64,000 nucleotides of DNA from an archaeon (lineage in GTDB: Archaea > Nanobdellota > Nanobdellia > Pacearchaeales > GW2011-AR1): positions 47,399-111,398 of the forward strand of contig JABHZE010000003.1 of NCBI GenBank assembly GCA_018653485.1, given 5' to 3'. Position 1 is the stretch's first letter, and each line of letters opens with the position of its first letter. This document shows positions 35,593 to 45,794 of this stretch, in pieces. The notes below the pieces were generated by a model. The model had not been told where the DNA came from. It searched no databases and was given only the letters and a program-made list of their open reading frames with translations. The translations under genes and the position numbers were made by a program.

Positions 35593-36057
35593 ATGAAAAA
35601 CAAAAAAGGGGTTAGTCCGGTGATAGCAACAGTATTATTAGTTATGATTGTAGTTATTCTTGCAATTATTATTCTTGTTTGGTCTCAAGGATTTATTAAG
35701 GAAACTATTTTAAAAGAAATAAATGGAGAAAGTAAAAGGGCTGAAGCATATTGTAGAGAAATAAGAATGATTCCAATAATTAATGAAGATGATAGTTTTG
35801 GTTTTGAGAATACTGGAAATGTTCCAATTTATGAAATTCAATTAAAAACCTCTGGAGATGGAAGTTCTGAATTAGAAACAATTGAGGAACCTGTTAATCC
35901 TGGTTTTGCAACAATATTAACAAGTCCTCAAGGAGGAGATTATCAATTATCTGCTTATGAAGAAGTAAAGGTTATCCCAGTAATATTAGGAACTACTGAA
36001 TCAGGAGATAACCAACCATTCACTTGTCCTGAAATAAATGCCCTTAAAATAAAGTAA
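35593..36057 (+). CDS. archaeal type IV pilin
   Basis: MKNKKGVSPVIATVLLVMIVVILAIIILVWSQGF classic archaeal pilin N-terminus. Confidence 0.88.
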   Translation: MKNKKGVSPVIATVLLVMIVVILAIIILVWSQGFIKETILKEINGESKRAEAYCREIRMIPIINEDDSFGFENTGNVPIYEIQLKTSGDGSSELETIEEPVNPGFATILTSPQGGDYQLSAYEEVKVIPVILGTTESGDNQPFTCPEINALKIK

Positions 36058-36064
36058 TTTTAAG

Positions 36065-36562
36065 ATGGTTTTTAAAAAATCTCAATCCCAAGTTATTGCT
36101 ACTGTTCTTTTAATTTTGTTAGTTATTGTTTCGATATCAATTATTATGGCATTTGTTATTCCTTTTGTAATAGATATTCTTCCAAATGAGGAGTGTATTG
36201 ATTTTGGAGGAAATATTGAAATCACGAATAGTATAACCTATAGTTGTTATGATAATGTTAATGATGTTATGAATGTTCAAGTTCATTTAGGGGATGTTGA
36301 AATAAAACCAAGTGGTTTTAAGATTGTTTTAGATATTTCTGGTTCAAGTCAGAGTTATGAGTTTAATAATGGAGAAATTGTTCCAGGAATTGAGTTATAT
36401 AATGGTACTACAAAACTTAATATTCCTGAAGCTAATGAAGAGAGGACCTATAAAATCACTGCAGTTAATACAAAACCTTCTGCAGTTAGAATTAAACCTT
36501 TATTGGAAGATTGTGAAGAAGGTTATTTTGCTGAATTAAATATTGTAAAGGAGTGTATTTAA
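36065..36562 (+). CDS. archaeal type IV pilin-like protein
   Basis: KKSQSQVIATVLLILLVIVSISIIMAFVIPF. Confidence 0.8.
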   Translation: MVFKKSQSQVIATVLLILLVIVSISIIMAFVIPFVIDILPNEECIDFGGNIEITNSITYSCYDNVNDVMNVQVHLGDVEIKPSGFKIVLDISGSSQSYEFNNGEIVPGIELYNGTTKLNIPEANEERTYKITAVNTKPSAVRIKPLLEDCEEGYFAELNIVKECI

Positions 36563-36571
36563 TAAATTATA

Positions 36572-37102
36572 ATGGTAAAAGAGAAATCTCAAATCTGGGT
36601 TGAAACTGCTATTTATACTTTAATTGGATTAACAATAATTGCAATATTATTATCTATTGCATATCCTCAAATTGAAAAAGCAAAAGATAGAAATGTTGTT
36701 GATCAAATGTTTAATGTTTTGACTGAAATTGATAAAAAAGTTTCAGAAATTGAACAATCTCCTGCAAGTATTGCTTATATGGATATTAAAATAGGTGAAG
36801 GGAGTTTGTTGATAGATTCTGCTGGTGATACTTTAATTTATACATTAGAAAATACTAATCTAGAATTAAGTGAAGTTGGAGTAGATGTTCCTGAGGGAAA
36901 AATAATACTTAGGACTGAAGAACATGGAGCTAATTTTAAAATAAGTTTGAAATTAGATTATACTAGTGAGATTGATATGACTTATGGTGGAGACATTGCA
37001 GGAGAAAGAATTTTGCAAGCAGGAACAGCGCCTTACAAATTAAAAATAGAAAATTTAGCCAGTAATACTGGAACAACTAAAATTGATTTAGATGTTTCCT
37101 AA
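36572..37102 (+). CDS. pilin-like protein
   Basis: KEKSQIWVETAIYTLIGLTIIAILLSIAYPQIEKAKD. Confidence 0.7.
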   Translation: MVKEKSQIWVETAIYTLIGLTIIAILLSIAYPQIEKAKDRNVVDQMFNVLTEIDKKVSEIEQSPASIAYMDIKIGEGSLLIDSAGDTLIYTLENTNLELSEVGVDVPEGKIILRTEEHGANFKISLKLDYTSEIDMTYGGDIAGERILQAGTAPYKLKIENLASNTGTTKIDLDVS

Positions 37103-37161
37103 TATTTAAAAGGAAAGTATTCTTTTGGTTTATACAAAGACGAGAAAAAATGAGGTAAAAA

Positions 37162-38694
37162 ATGGATAAAATAGAAATAAGTCTTAATCCGAGTGTTCCG
37201 GCACTTCCTAAAATTGAAGATAAAACAAAAATTAATGTTAGATATACTTTGATTTCTCCGTATGTTAGTGTTCATATTTATTGGGATAAAAAATTAGGAG
37301 AATTAATGTATGAAGTTGAAGAGCCGATTTTAGATGAAAATGAAAAAGGATTATTAGATACTATTGAGGTTAGTTTGGGGGAGATGATTAATGTTAATGT
37401 TCTAATTCAGAAAACAAATGAGGCTATGATTGATTATATTAACAAAACTGCTAGATTACTTATTGAAGAACTTGCATTAAAAGTAAGTGATGAGAGTTAT
37501 AAAAAAATATTTTATTATTTGTATCGAGATTTTGTTGGATTAAATGAGGCAGAACCTTTAATAAAAGATTATTTTATTGAAGATATTGAGTGTAATGGTG
37601 CAAATACTCCTGTCTATATTGTTCATAGAATTTATAGAAATATGAGGACAAATGTTATTTATAATTCTATGGATAAATTAGCAAGTTTTGTTGAAAAACT
37701 TGCACAAAGGACTGGGAAATATATTTCATATGCAAGTCCCTTATTAGATGGTAGTTTGCCTGATGGTTCAAGGGTTAATGCAACTTATACAACTGATGTA
37801 ACTAGTAAAGGTCCTACATTTACTATAAGAAAGTTTACAAAAATTCCTTGGACACCTATTCAATTATTAAATATGGGAACTGTTTGTCCTGAAATGCTTG
37901 CATATTTTTGGATTTTATTAGAAAATAAATCTAATATACTTATTGCAGGTGGAACTGCTTCTGGAAAAACAACTCTTTTGAATGCTATTGCTTTTTTTAT
38001 TCCTCCTGAGGCCAGAGTAGTAAGTATTGAGGATACTAGAGAATTAAATTTACCTAGAGAAAATTGGTTGCCCAGTGTTGCAAGAACCTCAATGGGGCAA
38101 TCTAAAACTGGAGAAGTAGACTTATTCATGTTACTAAAAAGTTCATTTAGACAAAATCCAGATTATGTAATTGTTGGTGAGGTAAGAGGTAAAGAAGCGT
38201 TTGTTTTATTTCAGGGAATGGCTTCAGGACACTCTTCAATAAGTACTATGCATGCAGATTCTGTAAATACTTTAATTAAAAGATTAGAAACTCCTCCAAT
38301 AGAATTATCCCCTACTCTTCTTAATACATTAGATGTTGTTGCTATTATGACTCATGCTATTGTAGGTTCTCAGGAAACAAGAAAATTAAGAGAAGTTGTA
38401 GAAGTAGTTAATGTTGAAAATAGTGGGATTGCGTTAACAAATACTCCTTTTAGTTGGAATGCTCGTGATGATGTTTTTTATTTTAAAAAAGATAGTAAAG
38501 CATTTGAAAAAATTGCTAAAAAATATGGTTATACTATTGAAGAATTAAATAAAGATTTTGAATTAAGGGCCAAATTACTTCATGAACTTCAAAATAGAAA
38601 GATTTTTGATTTTAATCAAACTCAAAAGATTGTTAATGAATATCATAAAAATCCTAAAGCTGTTTTAAGTGCATTTGGAATTAAAAGTGATTAA
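37162..38694 (+). CDS. type II/IV secretion ATPase (TadA-like)
   Basis: NILIAGGTASGKTTLLNAIAFFIPPEARVVSIEDTREL, NPDYVIVGEVRGKEAFVLFQGMASGHSSISTMHADS. Confidence 0.94.
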   Translation: MDKIEISLNPSVPALPKIEDKTKINVRYTLISPYVSVHIYWDKKLGELMYEVEEPILDENEKGLLDTIEVSLGEMINVNVLIQKTNEAMIDYINKTARLLIEELALKVSDESYKKIFYYLYRDFVGLNEAEPLIKDYFIEDIECNGANTPVYIVHRIYRNMRTNVIYNSMDKLASFVEKLAQRTGKYISYASPLLDGSLPDGSRVNATYTTDVTSKGPTFTIRKFTKIPWTPIQLLNMGTVCPEMLAYFWILLENKSNILIAGGTASGKTTLLNAIAFFIPPEARVVSIEDTRELNLPRENWLPSVARTSMGQSKTGEVDLFMLLKSSFRQNPDYVIVGEVRGKEAFVLFQGMASGHSSISTMHADSVNTLIKRLETPPIELSPTLLNTLDVVAIMTHAIVGSQETRKLREVVEVVNVENSGIALTNTPFSWNARDDVFYFKKDSKAFEKIAKKYGYTIEELNKDFELRAKLLHELQNRKIFDFNQTQKIVNEYHKNPKAVLSAFGIKSD

Positions 38695-38748
38695 ACATAA
38701 CTTTAATAAACTTTGATTGAGTTTTCTTTTAAATATAAGAGGTGAAAA

Positions 38749-38854
38749 ATCAAAAAAACAATGTGCCTTAGGCACTTGTTTTTAGGATGTTCAAGGATAG
38801 AATTAAGTAATCTATCCACACTTTTAAAAAGTTTAGATTCTTATCCTTGACATG
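38749..38854 (+). promoter_or_regulatory. structured leader element copy B (ends at ATG of the 38852 ORF)
   Basis: Near-identical 5' half to 17409-17513; terminal helix caaGgatag/ctatcCttg-type covariation; ATG at 38852-38854 at its 3' end. Confidence 0.6.
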
Positions 38855-39019
38855 ATAGACTTAGAACAAATCCAGATTTTATCGCAATTAATTGAAAATA
38901 CAGAAGTATTATCAAAAAAACTTGAAAAGGCTTATAGTTCCAAAAATTCTGAGAAATTTGAACAAGCTAAAAGGGAAATTATTGAAAATCAGAAAAAAAT
39001 TGAGGGGTTAATAAAATGA
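38852..39019 (+). CDS. small coiled-coil protein (55 aa) in pilus operon
   Basis: MIDLEQIQILSQLIENTEVLSKKLEKAYSSKNSEKFEQAKREIIENQKKIEGLIK, overlaps next gene start (ATGA). Confidence 0.6.
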   Translation: MIDLEQIQILSQLIENTEVLSKKLEKAYSSKNSEKFEQAKREIIENQKKIEGLIK

Positions 39020-40383
39020 GTTTTAATGCGTTAATGGAAAATATTATTCATATGAAAGAGATAGTAAGAGAGTTATATGTTTTTGCAAAACAATTAGATA
39101 CTATGAAAAATCTTGAAACTCAAGGGCAGTATGGGATGGTTGCAGAAACAAGAGAAAAAAGATTATTAGAAGAAGCTATTTCAGGGTTAAGTAATCAATT
39201 AAGAATATTAAATAATTCTACTCCTCAATTAATAAAAGATATAAAATTTTTCAAAGAACTTGAAAGTGGAAAAGGTGTTAAAAGTCAAGAGAAATTTGTT
39301 CAATTAAAATACCATCCTGGAGGAGATAAGGAGAAAGTATCTTTGACTATCTCTGATAAAGATAAAAAAGAATTTTTAGAAAATTTAAGTAAGAGTAATT
39401 TATCTGTGAATAAATTAAAGAAAAAATATTCTGTTGAAAAAAATGCAAAATCAGAGTTTGGAAAACCTAATTATTATGCTAAATTCTCCAATCAATTTTT
39501 TAGAAATTTTTCAAATTCATTGATTGCTAAAGGGTATTTTAAAAAACTTAATAAGGATTTAAGAGAAATAAATTCCCCTTTTGTTGTTGGAACTTATGTT
39601 TCTATGAGTCTGATGAGTATTATTATTATGTTTATTCTAAGTTTATTTGTTTTGTTAACATTATCTTTTTTTGAAATAAGTTTGTTATGGCCTAATTTTT
39701 TTACATTTTCTGAAGAAAATCCTTTTCTTAGATTTTTCAAATTTTTATGGATTCCAGTTATGTTCCCAATTATTGTAGGGGTTATAGCTTATTTTTATCC
39801 TCAGGGAGAAGCTAAAACTCTTGGTGCAAGAATCAATCAAGAACTTCCTTTTGTTGCAATTCATATGTCAGCAATTGCTACTTCTGGAATAGTTCCATTA
39901 AATATTTTTAAAATTATATTAAGAAGTTCAGAATATAAATATTCAAATATTGAATTTAGAAAATTAATGAACCTTGTTAATTTTCATGGGCATGATTTTG
40001 TAACTGCATTAAAGAAAACTGCTAAATCAAGTCCTTCTGTTAAATTGAAAAATCTTTTAAATGGTATGGCTACTGCAATAACTTCTGGAGGAGATTTACA
40101 TAATTTTTTAGATAAACATTCAGAGAGTTTATTATTTGATTATAAATTAGAAAGAGAAAAAAATACAAAGAATTCAGAAACTTTTATGGACATTTATATT
40201 AGTGTTGCGATTGCTGCTCCAATGATTTTTTTAATGTTGTTTGTTATTATGGGAAGCTCAGGTTTTCTTACTGCGTTTATTAATTTAGAAGTTCAGCAAG
40301 TTGGATTGTTAATTATCATGCTCTTAGGATTATTAAATGTGGGTTTCCTTGTGTTTTTGAAACTTAAACAACCTGTTATATAA
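39016..40383 (+). CDS. type II/IV secretion F-family membrane protein (TadC/GspF-like)
   Basis: Follows ATPase; ATSGIVPLNIFKIILRSSEY, MATAITSGGDLHNFLDKHSESLL, TM segments. Confidence 0.85.
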   Translation: MSFNALMENIIHMKEIVRELYVFAKQLDTMKNLETQGQYGMVAETREKRLLEEAISGLSNQLRILNNSTPQLIKDIKFFKELESGKGVKSQEKFVQLKYHPGGDKEKVSLTISDKDKKEFLENLSKSNLSVNKLKKKYSVEKNAKSEFGKPNYYAKFSNQFFRNFSNSLIAKGYFKKLNKDLREINSPFVVGTYVSMSLMSIIIMFILSLFVLLTLSFFEISLLWPNFFTFSEENPFLRFFKFLWIPVMFPIIVGVIAYFYPQGEAKTLGARINQELPFVAIHMSAIATSGIVPLNIFKIILRSSEYKYSNIEFRKLMNLVNFHGHDFVTALKKTAKSSPSVKLKNLLNGMATAITSGGDLHNFLDKHSESLLFDYKLEREKNTKNSETFMDIYISVAIAAPMIFLMLFVIMGSSGFLTAFINLEVQQVGLLIIMLLGLLNVGFLVFLKLKQPVI

Positions 40384-40384
40384 A

Positions 40385-41275
40385 ATGGCATTATTAAAAT
40401 TATTTAGAAAAGTAAAAAAGTCTTACTTAATTGGATTAATAAGCGCGTTTGTTATAATTATATTTTCTATTTTATTCTGGGTTTTAAAATTAATTGAAAA
40501 TGATTTGCTTTATTTTATTTTAGGAATTAGTTTTGTTATAGGTGGATTACCTTTTTTTATATCTTTAATAATAGAATCAAATATTACTAGGGAAAAAGAG
40601 GAAATGTTTTTAGAATTTGCAAGAAATTTAGTAGAAAGTGTAAAGGCGGGAACTCCTATTAGTCGAAGTATATTAAATGTTAAAAATAAAGATTATGGTG
40701 TTTTGAATCCTTATGTTGAAAAACTTGCAAATCAGATTTCATTAGGTATTCCAATAAAAGTTGCTTTTGAAACATTTGCAAGAGATGTTCGAAGTAAAAC
40801 AATAAGTAGAGCTGTGACTATAATTAGTGAATCAGAAAAAGCAGGAGGACAAATAGAAGATATTTTAGAATCTGTTGCAAAGTCTGTTTCACAAGTTGAA
40901 AAACTTAGAAAAGAAAGAAGAGCTTCTATGTCTACTTTAGTTGTTCAAGGTTATATTATATTCTTAATTTTTATTGTTATAATGTTAGTAATGGAATTTA
41001 CTGTTCTTCCAATTGCACAAGGATTAGGTGAAGGTGTAACTAGTATTGATACTGGTATGAGTGGAGGATTAGGGGGGTTTGTTGGAGGGCAGGAAGCAGC
41101 GTCTCCTGAAGAATTAGCAAAACCTTTTTTCTGGCTATTAATTGTTCAGGGACTTTTTGTTGGATTAGTTATTGGAAAATTATCTGAAGGGAAAGTTAAA
41201 GCAGGAATAAAACATTCATTTATATTAATTGTATTAGCATTACTAATAAATACTGGTGCGAGGTTATTCTTATAA
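40385..41275 (+). CDS. type II/IV secretion F-family membrane protein
   Basis: FARNLVESVKAGTPISRSILNVKNKDYG, ISESEKAGGQIEDILESVAKSV. Confidence 0.88.
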   Translation: MALLKLFRKVKKSYLIGLISAFVIIIFSILFWVLKLIENDLLYFILGISFVIGGLPFFISLIIESNITREKEEMFLEFARNLVESVKAGTPISRSILNVKNKDYGVLNPYVEKLANQISLGIPIKVAFETFARDVRSKTISRAVTIISESEKAGGQIEDILESVAKSVSQVEKLRKERRASMSTLVVQGYIIFLIFIVIMLVMEFTVLPIAQGLGEGVTSIDTGMSGGLGGFVGGQEAASPEELAKPFFWLLIVQGLFVGLVIGKLSEGKVKAGIKHSFILIVLALLINTGARLFL

Positions 41276-41931
41276 TGATTTTAAAAAGAGGTAAGAGTAT
41301 TAAGGCTCAAGGGCATGTAGAGATTATAATCTCTTTGATTTTATTTGTAGGAGTTATTTTATTTTTCTTAACTGTTATGAATCCTTTTGCAAAACCTAAA
41401 CAAAGTTTTGCTCTTATTGGAGATGTTGAAGATAAAATTATTAATGAAATAAATTATAAATTTGGAAGAAGTTCTGTTATTGTTGGTGAGTTAAGTTTAA
41501 TTAAATGTTATGATATTGATTTTCCTGTTGGAAAAAGAGTTTATGAAGTTGCAAAGGGAAGAAAATATGATTTGTATTTTTCAGATGATGTAGACAATGT
41601 AATGATTAACAAAGTTCCCAATAATGTTCCTGGATGTGGAGAAGTTTACAAACAAGGAATTTATTTTGAAGAAGATATAATTGTTTATGAGAAAATTGAG
41701 AATCTGAAAACTACTTATGAAACAGATTATTCTTTGTTGAAGAATAATCTTGGAGTTATTAGTGATTTTTCATTTAGTTTAATGGATTTGAATAGGAATT
41801 TAATTGTAGGATTAAGTGTGGATAAAGAGCCTCCTGTTGGAGTTAATGTTGAATCTAAAGAACTTCCAATTATTGTTATTGATGCAAATGGAGGTATTAG
41901 TGAGTTGATAATAAATATCCGAGCTTGGTGA
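41275..41931 (+). CDS. pilin-like protein
   Basis: GKSIKAQGHVEIIISLILFVGVILFFLTVMNPF. Confidence 0.65.
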   Translation: MILKRGKSIKAQGHVEIIISLILFVGVILFFLTVMNPFAKPKQSFALIGDVEDKIINEINYKFGRSSVIVGELSLIKCYDIDFPVGKRVYEVAKGRKYDLYFSDDVDNVMINKVPNNVPGCGEVYKQGIYFEEDIIVYEKIENLKTTYETDYSLLKNNLGVISDFSFSLMDLNRNLIVGLSVDKEPPVGVNVESKELPIIVIDANGGISELIINIRAW

Positions 41932-42030
41932 GAGCCTTCTTTTCTTGTAAGAAAAGAAAACTTCGGAAAAGAAAAAACTAAGAATGAAAAAGGCTTGACC
42001 CAAACCTGGAGAAAAGAACTTTGTTAAAAA

Positions 42031-42438
42031 ATGAGACATAAAGAAAAAAAGGCGTGGTTGAGAATTGTAGAAGCTGTAATTGCAATTATGATAGTGATAA
42101 GTGCTGTTACAATAATTATCTCTAGACAAAATACTTCTGTGGATATTTCTGATGTTGTTTATGATAGGCAAGAACAAATATTGAATGTTATAAGTAAGAA
42201 CGATGTTTTAAGGACTGAGATTCTTGCAGAGAATAATGCAGGTGTTGATAATTATATTACTCAGGTGATTCCTCCAAGTTGGGAATTTTCAACAAATATT
42301 TGTGAGCCTAATGCTATTTGTAGTAATCCAGACCAAACTGTTATTGATAAGGATGTTTATACCTCTGAAATTTTAGTTGCTTCTAATCTTACTGATTATA
42401 CTCCAAAAAAACTAAGGTTGTTTAGTTGGGGAAAATAA
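42031..42438 (+). CDS. pilin-like protein
   Basis: KEKKAWLRIVEAVIAIMIVISAVTIIISRQN. Confidence 0.6.
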   Translation: MRHKEKKAWLRIVEAVIAIMIVISAVTIIISRQNTSVDISDVVYDRQEQILNVISKNDVLRTEILAENNAGVDNYITQVIPPSWEFSTNICEPNAICSNPDQTVIDKDVYTSEILVASNLTDYTPKKLRLFSWGK

Positions 42439-42482
42439 AATTAGAAGAATGTTTATAAACTTGATTCTCCTTAAAAAATAAA

Positions 42483-45400
42483 ATGAGGTTGGGAAAAAAA
42501 TCTTTAATTGTATTGGTAACTTTAGTGTTTTTAGTTAATTTTGTTAGTGCTCAGGTTCCTGGTGATTCAGTTTATTTTGTTCATACTCAAACTGGAAATT
42601 TTGATAAAACATTAGATGAAATTATTGGAAGTTCTCATGAATTTGCTGATGTGAATTTTAAGGAAGTAGAATTTAAAGTATACACTGATGCGAGATTATT
42701 ATCTCGTATGAATTATGTTGTTAATGTTGGCGGACAACTAACTGTTCGTCAGAGTTATGAACCTTATGACATTACAGTGGATCAGGACCCAGATAGTTTT
42801 GCACGTATTGTTAATATTGATAGGCAGAGTAGGGAATCAACTGCAAATCCTGTTGTTCCAGATAGTGTTTTTGAAGAAAACTTAATTAATGAAGCTACAT
42901 TGCTTAGTGGAGGTAGTTTCTTAGATTTTTCTTCTGAATCTGGAGATACTTATGTTTTTAAAAATGAGCAAAGAGATAGGTGGGTAGTTGAAGGTTCAGG
43001 TGCAGGTACTATGCATTCTAGTAGGGCAGAATCTTGGAATAGTTTAGTGGATGCTCCTACTTTTACAGGATATCCTTGGGCTAGTGATGGATATGAGAAT
43101 ACTTATGGAAATGGAGTGTATATTTATGTGGATGATGATGGGGAATTGCATGTGAGATATGAAACTAGAACTTCTCCTTCGAGAGCAATATTTGCAGTTG
43201 GAATTATGATTGGAAATAGTGTTGTTAGTTGTGGAGATGGAACCTGCAATAGCATGGAAGATTGTAGTAATTGTGCTGTAGATTGTGGTACTTGTGCTAC
43301 AGGGTTACCTGAATTACCTGCAGGAGCTATACCTATTTCAACATGTGATGAATTACAAAATAAAATTGAAGATGATAGTTGTGCAAGTGGAAATTATTAT
43401 TATTTAACTCAAGATATTGAGTGTGCAGGATATGATTCTGGTGATGGGAAAGGATTTATGCCTATTTGTTTTGATTCCACATATCCTCTTGATTTAAATA
43501 CTTATTTTCAAGGAACTTTAGATGGTAGAGGGAATTTAATCAAAGATTTATCTTTTGATAGGCCTAGTTTAGAATTCGGAGGGGTTTTTGGAACTATTGG
43601 AAGTAATGGGGTAGTTCAGTATTTAGGTTTTGAAAATATTGATTTAAGTGTAAATAGTGCTGAAAGAAGTTTGGGAGGGGTAGTTCATTTGTTATCTAGT
43701 GGAACAATTAGAGAAGTGTTTGTTAAAGGGAATATAAATGGAGGGTATAGAACTCAATCAGGTGGGAGATATTCTCATGTTGGAGGGATTGTTGCACATT
43801 GTAGTGGTTTAATTGAAAATGCTTATACTGAAGTTGATTTAGAATCTAATTGTAATCAAGCTATTTTATATAATAATGATTTTACAGGAGGTGTTGCGGG
43901 AACAATTCTTGGAGGATGTCAATTAACAAATGTATATTCTTCTTCTGATGTATGTGGATACTATAATGTTGGAGGAATTTATGGGACTAACACTAATTTT
44001 GGAGGGGTTTTTGGAACTACATCTAGTACTTATTACAATGATGATATGGAATTAATTGGAAATAATCTTCGTCAAACAGGTGATGCAAGAAGTGATAGTG
44101 AAATGAAACAGGAGGCTACTTTTGTTGGATGGGATTTTACTGATGTTTGGAAAATTGATGAGAGTAATGACTATCCTAGATTTAGGTGGGAAACAACTAT
44201 TCCAGTAGGGCCTGTTTGTGGGAATAGTAATTGTGAATCTCCTAGTGAAAATTCTGATAATTGTGAAAATGATTGTCCTGTTGATTGTGGTGATGGTTAT
44301 TGTGATCTTGATGATGAAGATTGTAGTAGTTGTGAAGCTGATTGTGGTGCTTGTGCTCCTTATGTGGAACCATGTGGAACTGCTGAAAATACAATTTTAA
44401 AACTTTTTTCAGTATCTAATTCACATGCAGAAATTTATACTGAATCCAATTATAATGAAGGAATTTGTTTTAATGAAATTTTTGTAGACCCAATCCCAAC
44501 TACACCTCATCCAACATGTGATGCAAGTAATGCAATGTTATGGTTGTCTGCAAATACTAATACTCAGGTTTCAACAACTTCTGATGCAACTTATAACATT
44601 CCTGTTTGTTATTCTGATTTAATTTGTCATTCTGCTGATGAAAATAGTGGAGAGAGTTGTGATGCTGATGAAGAGATTGTTGCAAGATTATCTCAACCTA
44701 CAAATTCTCATATTTCAAAGGCAAGTGATACTAATGCTCCAATTTTAATTTGTTGTGAATATAGTACTGCCCCCCCAATTGTTCCTAATGATTTATATTG
44801 GGCAAATATGGATGGTGTTCCTATTGATGAGGCTGATTTAGAAGATAGTGTTTTCTTAGTAGCAAATGTTCCTGATTTTGCTGGAAAGAGTATTAGTTAT
44901 GAAATTTATCAAAAAGAATATTTATTAGGCCTCCCATTAAGATGGAACTTGTTAGACTTGCTTAATCCTGATTCTCAGATTGCAAGCGGAGTAGGTGTTG
45001 GGAAAACTATTTGGAAGGCTGGTGATGGGGGGGGTGAGTTTAGTGAAGGAGAGTATTATTTTATTGCTACATCAGAAGATGGAGATAGTTATTCTTCAAA
45101 GGATGCAGATGATTATGGGATTTTAGATGTTTCTGCAGATAGAGATAATAGTTATCCAAATACTGAAATTATAAAACCAATTGCAGAGAGTGATTTTATT
45201 ATTGAAAATACAGGTAGTACTGTTGATATTGATTTTGAACAAATAAGTTTAGATGAAGATGATGATTTAAGACTTACTTGGGATTTTGATGATGGAAATC
45301 AAGAAGTTTTTGAAGATGTTAAAATTAATAATATTGGGAATACTACTCATGCCTATACTAGTTCTGGAACTAAGATTGTTACATTAAATGCTGAAGAAAT

Positions 45401-45794
45401 GGATAGGGGGCAGAGTGTAAATGATGCTTCAAGAATTTATATTCATAAACCTGGTATGCATATTTTTGCAATAATTGATAGTCCTGATTATGATGCTCTT
45501 GTTGGAGCCGGATTATATGAATTAAATGGTACGAGTAGTTATGTTGAAGAGTGTTTTGTTAATCAACTTGCTTGCCCTCCTCTTGGGGTGAATAAGCCTT
45601 GTTATGAAGTAACTGATATTCAAACAGGGAATAAACTTTATTGTTATAATGTTGTTGATTCAAGTGGATTAACTTTTGAATGGAAGATTGATGGTGTTGT
45701 TGAAGCAGGCGTTACAAATAATGCTGTATTTGAACATTTGTTTTATGAACCTAGACAACATAATATTGATTTAAAGGTGGTGTATGATTATTAA
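42483..45794 (+). CDS. large secreted protein with GLUG-like repeats, Cys-rich CGDGxC motifs and PKD-like region
   Basis: Signal peptide; GGVFGTIGSNG/GGVVHLLSSGTI/GGIVAHCSGLIENAY GLUG-like; CGDGTCNSMEDCSNCAVDCGTC; LRLTWDFDDGNQEVFEDVKINNIGNTTHAYTSSGTKIVTLNA. Confidence 0.75.
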   Translation: MRLGKKSLIVLVTLVFLVNFVSAQVPGDSVYFVHTQTGNFDKTLDEIIGSSHEFADVNFKEVEFKVYTDARLLSRMNYVVNVGGQLTVRQSYEPYDITVDQDPDSFARIVNIDRQSRESTANPVVPDSVFEENLINEATLLSGGSFLDFSSESGDTYVFKNEQRDRWVVEGSGAGTMHSSRAESWNSLVDAPTFTGYPWASDGYENTYGNGVYIYVDDDGELHVRYETRTSPSRAIFAVGIMIGNSVVSCGDGTCNSMEDCSNCAVDCGTCATGLPELPAGAIPISTCDELQNKIEDDSCASGNYYYLTQDIECAGYDSGDGKGFMPICFDSTYPLDLNTYFQGTLDGRGNLIKDLSFDRPSLEFGGVFGTIGSNGVVQYLGFENIDLSVNSAERSLGGVVHLLSSGTIREVFVKGNINGGYRTQSGGRYSHVGGIVAHCSGLIENAYTEVDLESNCNQAILYNNDFTGGVAGTILGGCQLTNVYSSSDVCGYYNVGGIYGTNTNFGGVFGTTSSTYYNDDMELIGNNLRQTGDARSDSEMKQEATFVGWDFTDVWKIDESNDYPRFRWETTIPVGPVCGNSNCESPSENSDNCENDCPVDCGDGYCDLDDEDCSSCEADCGACAPYVEPCGTAENTILKLFSVSNSHAEIYTESNYNEGICFNEIFVDPIPTTPHPTCDASNAMLWLSANTNTQVSTTSDATYNIPVCYSDLICHSADENSGESCDADEEIVARLSQPTNSHISKASDTNAPILICCEYSTAPPIVPNDLYWANMDGVPIDEADLEDSVFLVANVPDFAGKSISYEIYQKEYLLGLPLRWNLLDLLNPDSQIASGVGVGKTIWKAGDGGGEFSEGEYYFIATSEDGDSYSSKDADDYGILDVSADRDNSYPNTEIIKPIAESDFIIENTGSTVDIDFEQISLDEDDDLRLTWDFDDGNQEVFEDVKINNIGNTTHAYTSSGTKIVTLNAEEMDRGQSVNDASRIYIHKPGMHIFAIIDSPDYDALVGAGLYELNGTSSYVEECFVNQLACPPLGVNKPCYEVTDIQTGNKLYCYNVVDSSGLTFEWKIDGVVEAGVTNNAVFEHLFYEPRQHNIDLKVVYDY

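Noticed and set aside
38761-38850. Upstream ORF (MCLRHLFLGCSRIELSNLSTLLKSLDSYP) within leader copy B
   Set aside because: In copy A the corresponding ATG reads a different frame and stops after 14 codons (MCYALVFRMFKDRN), so the uORF is not conserved while base pairing is.
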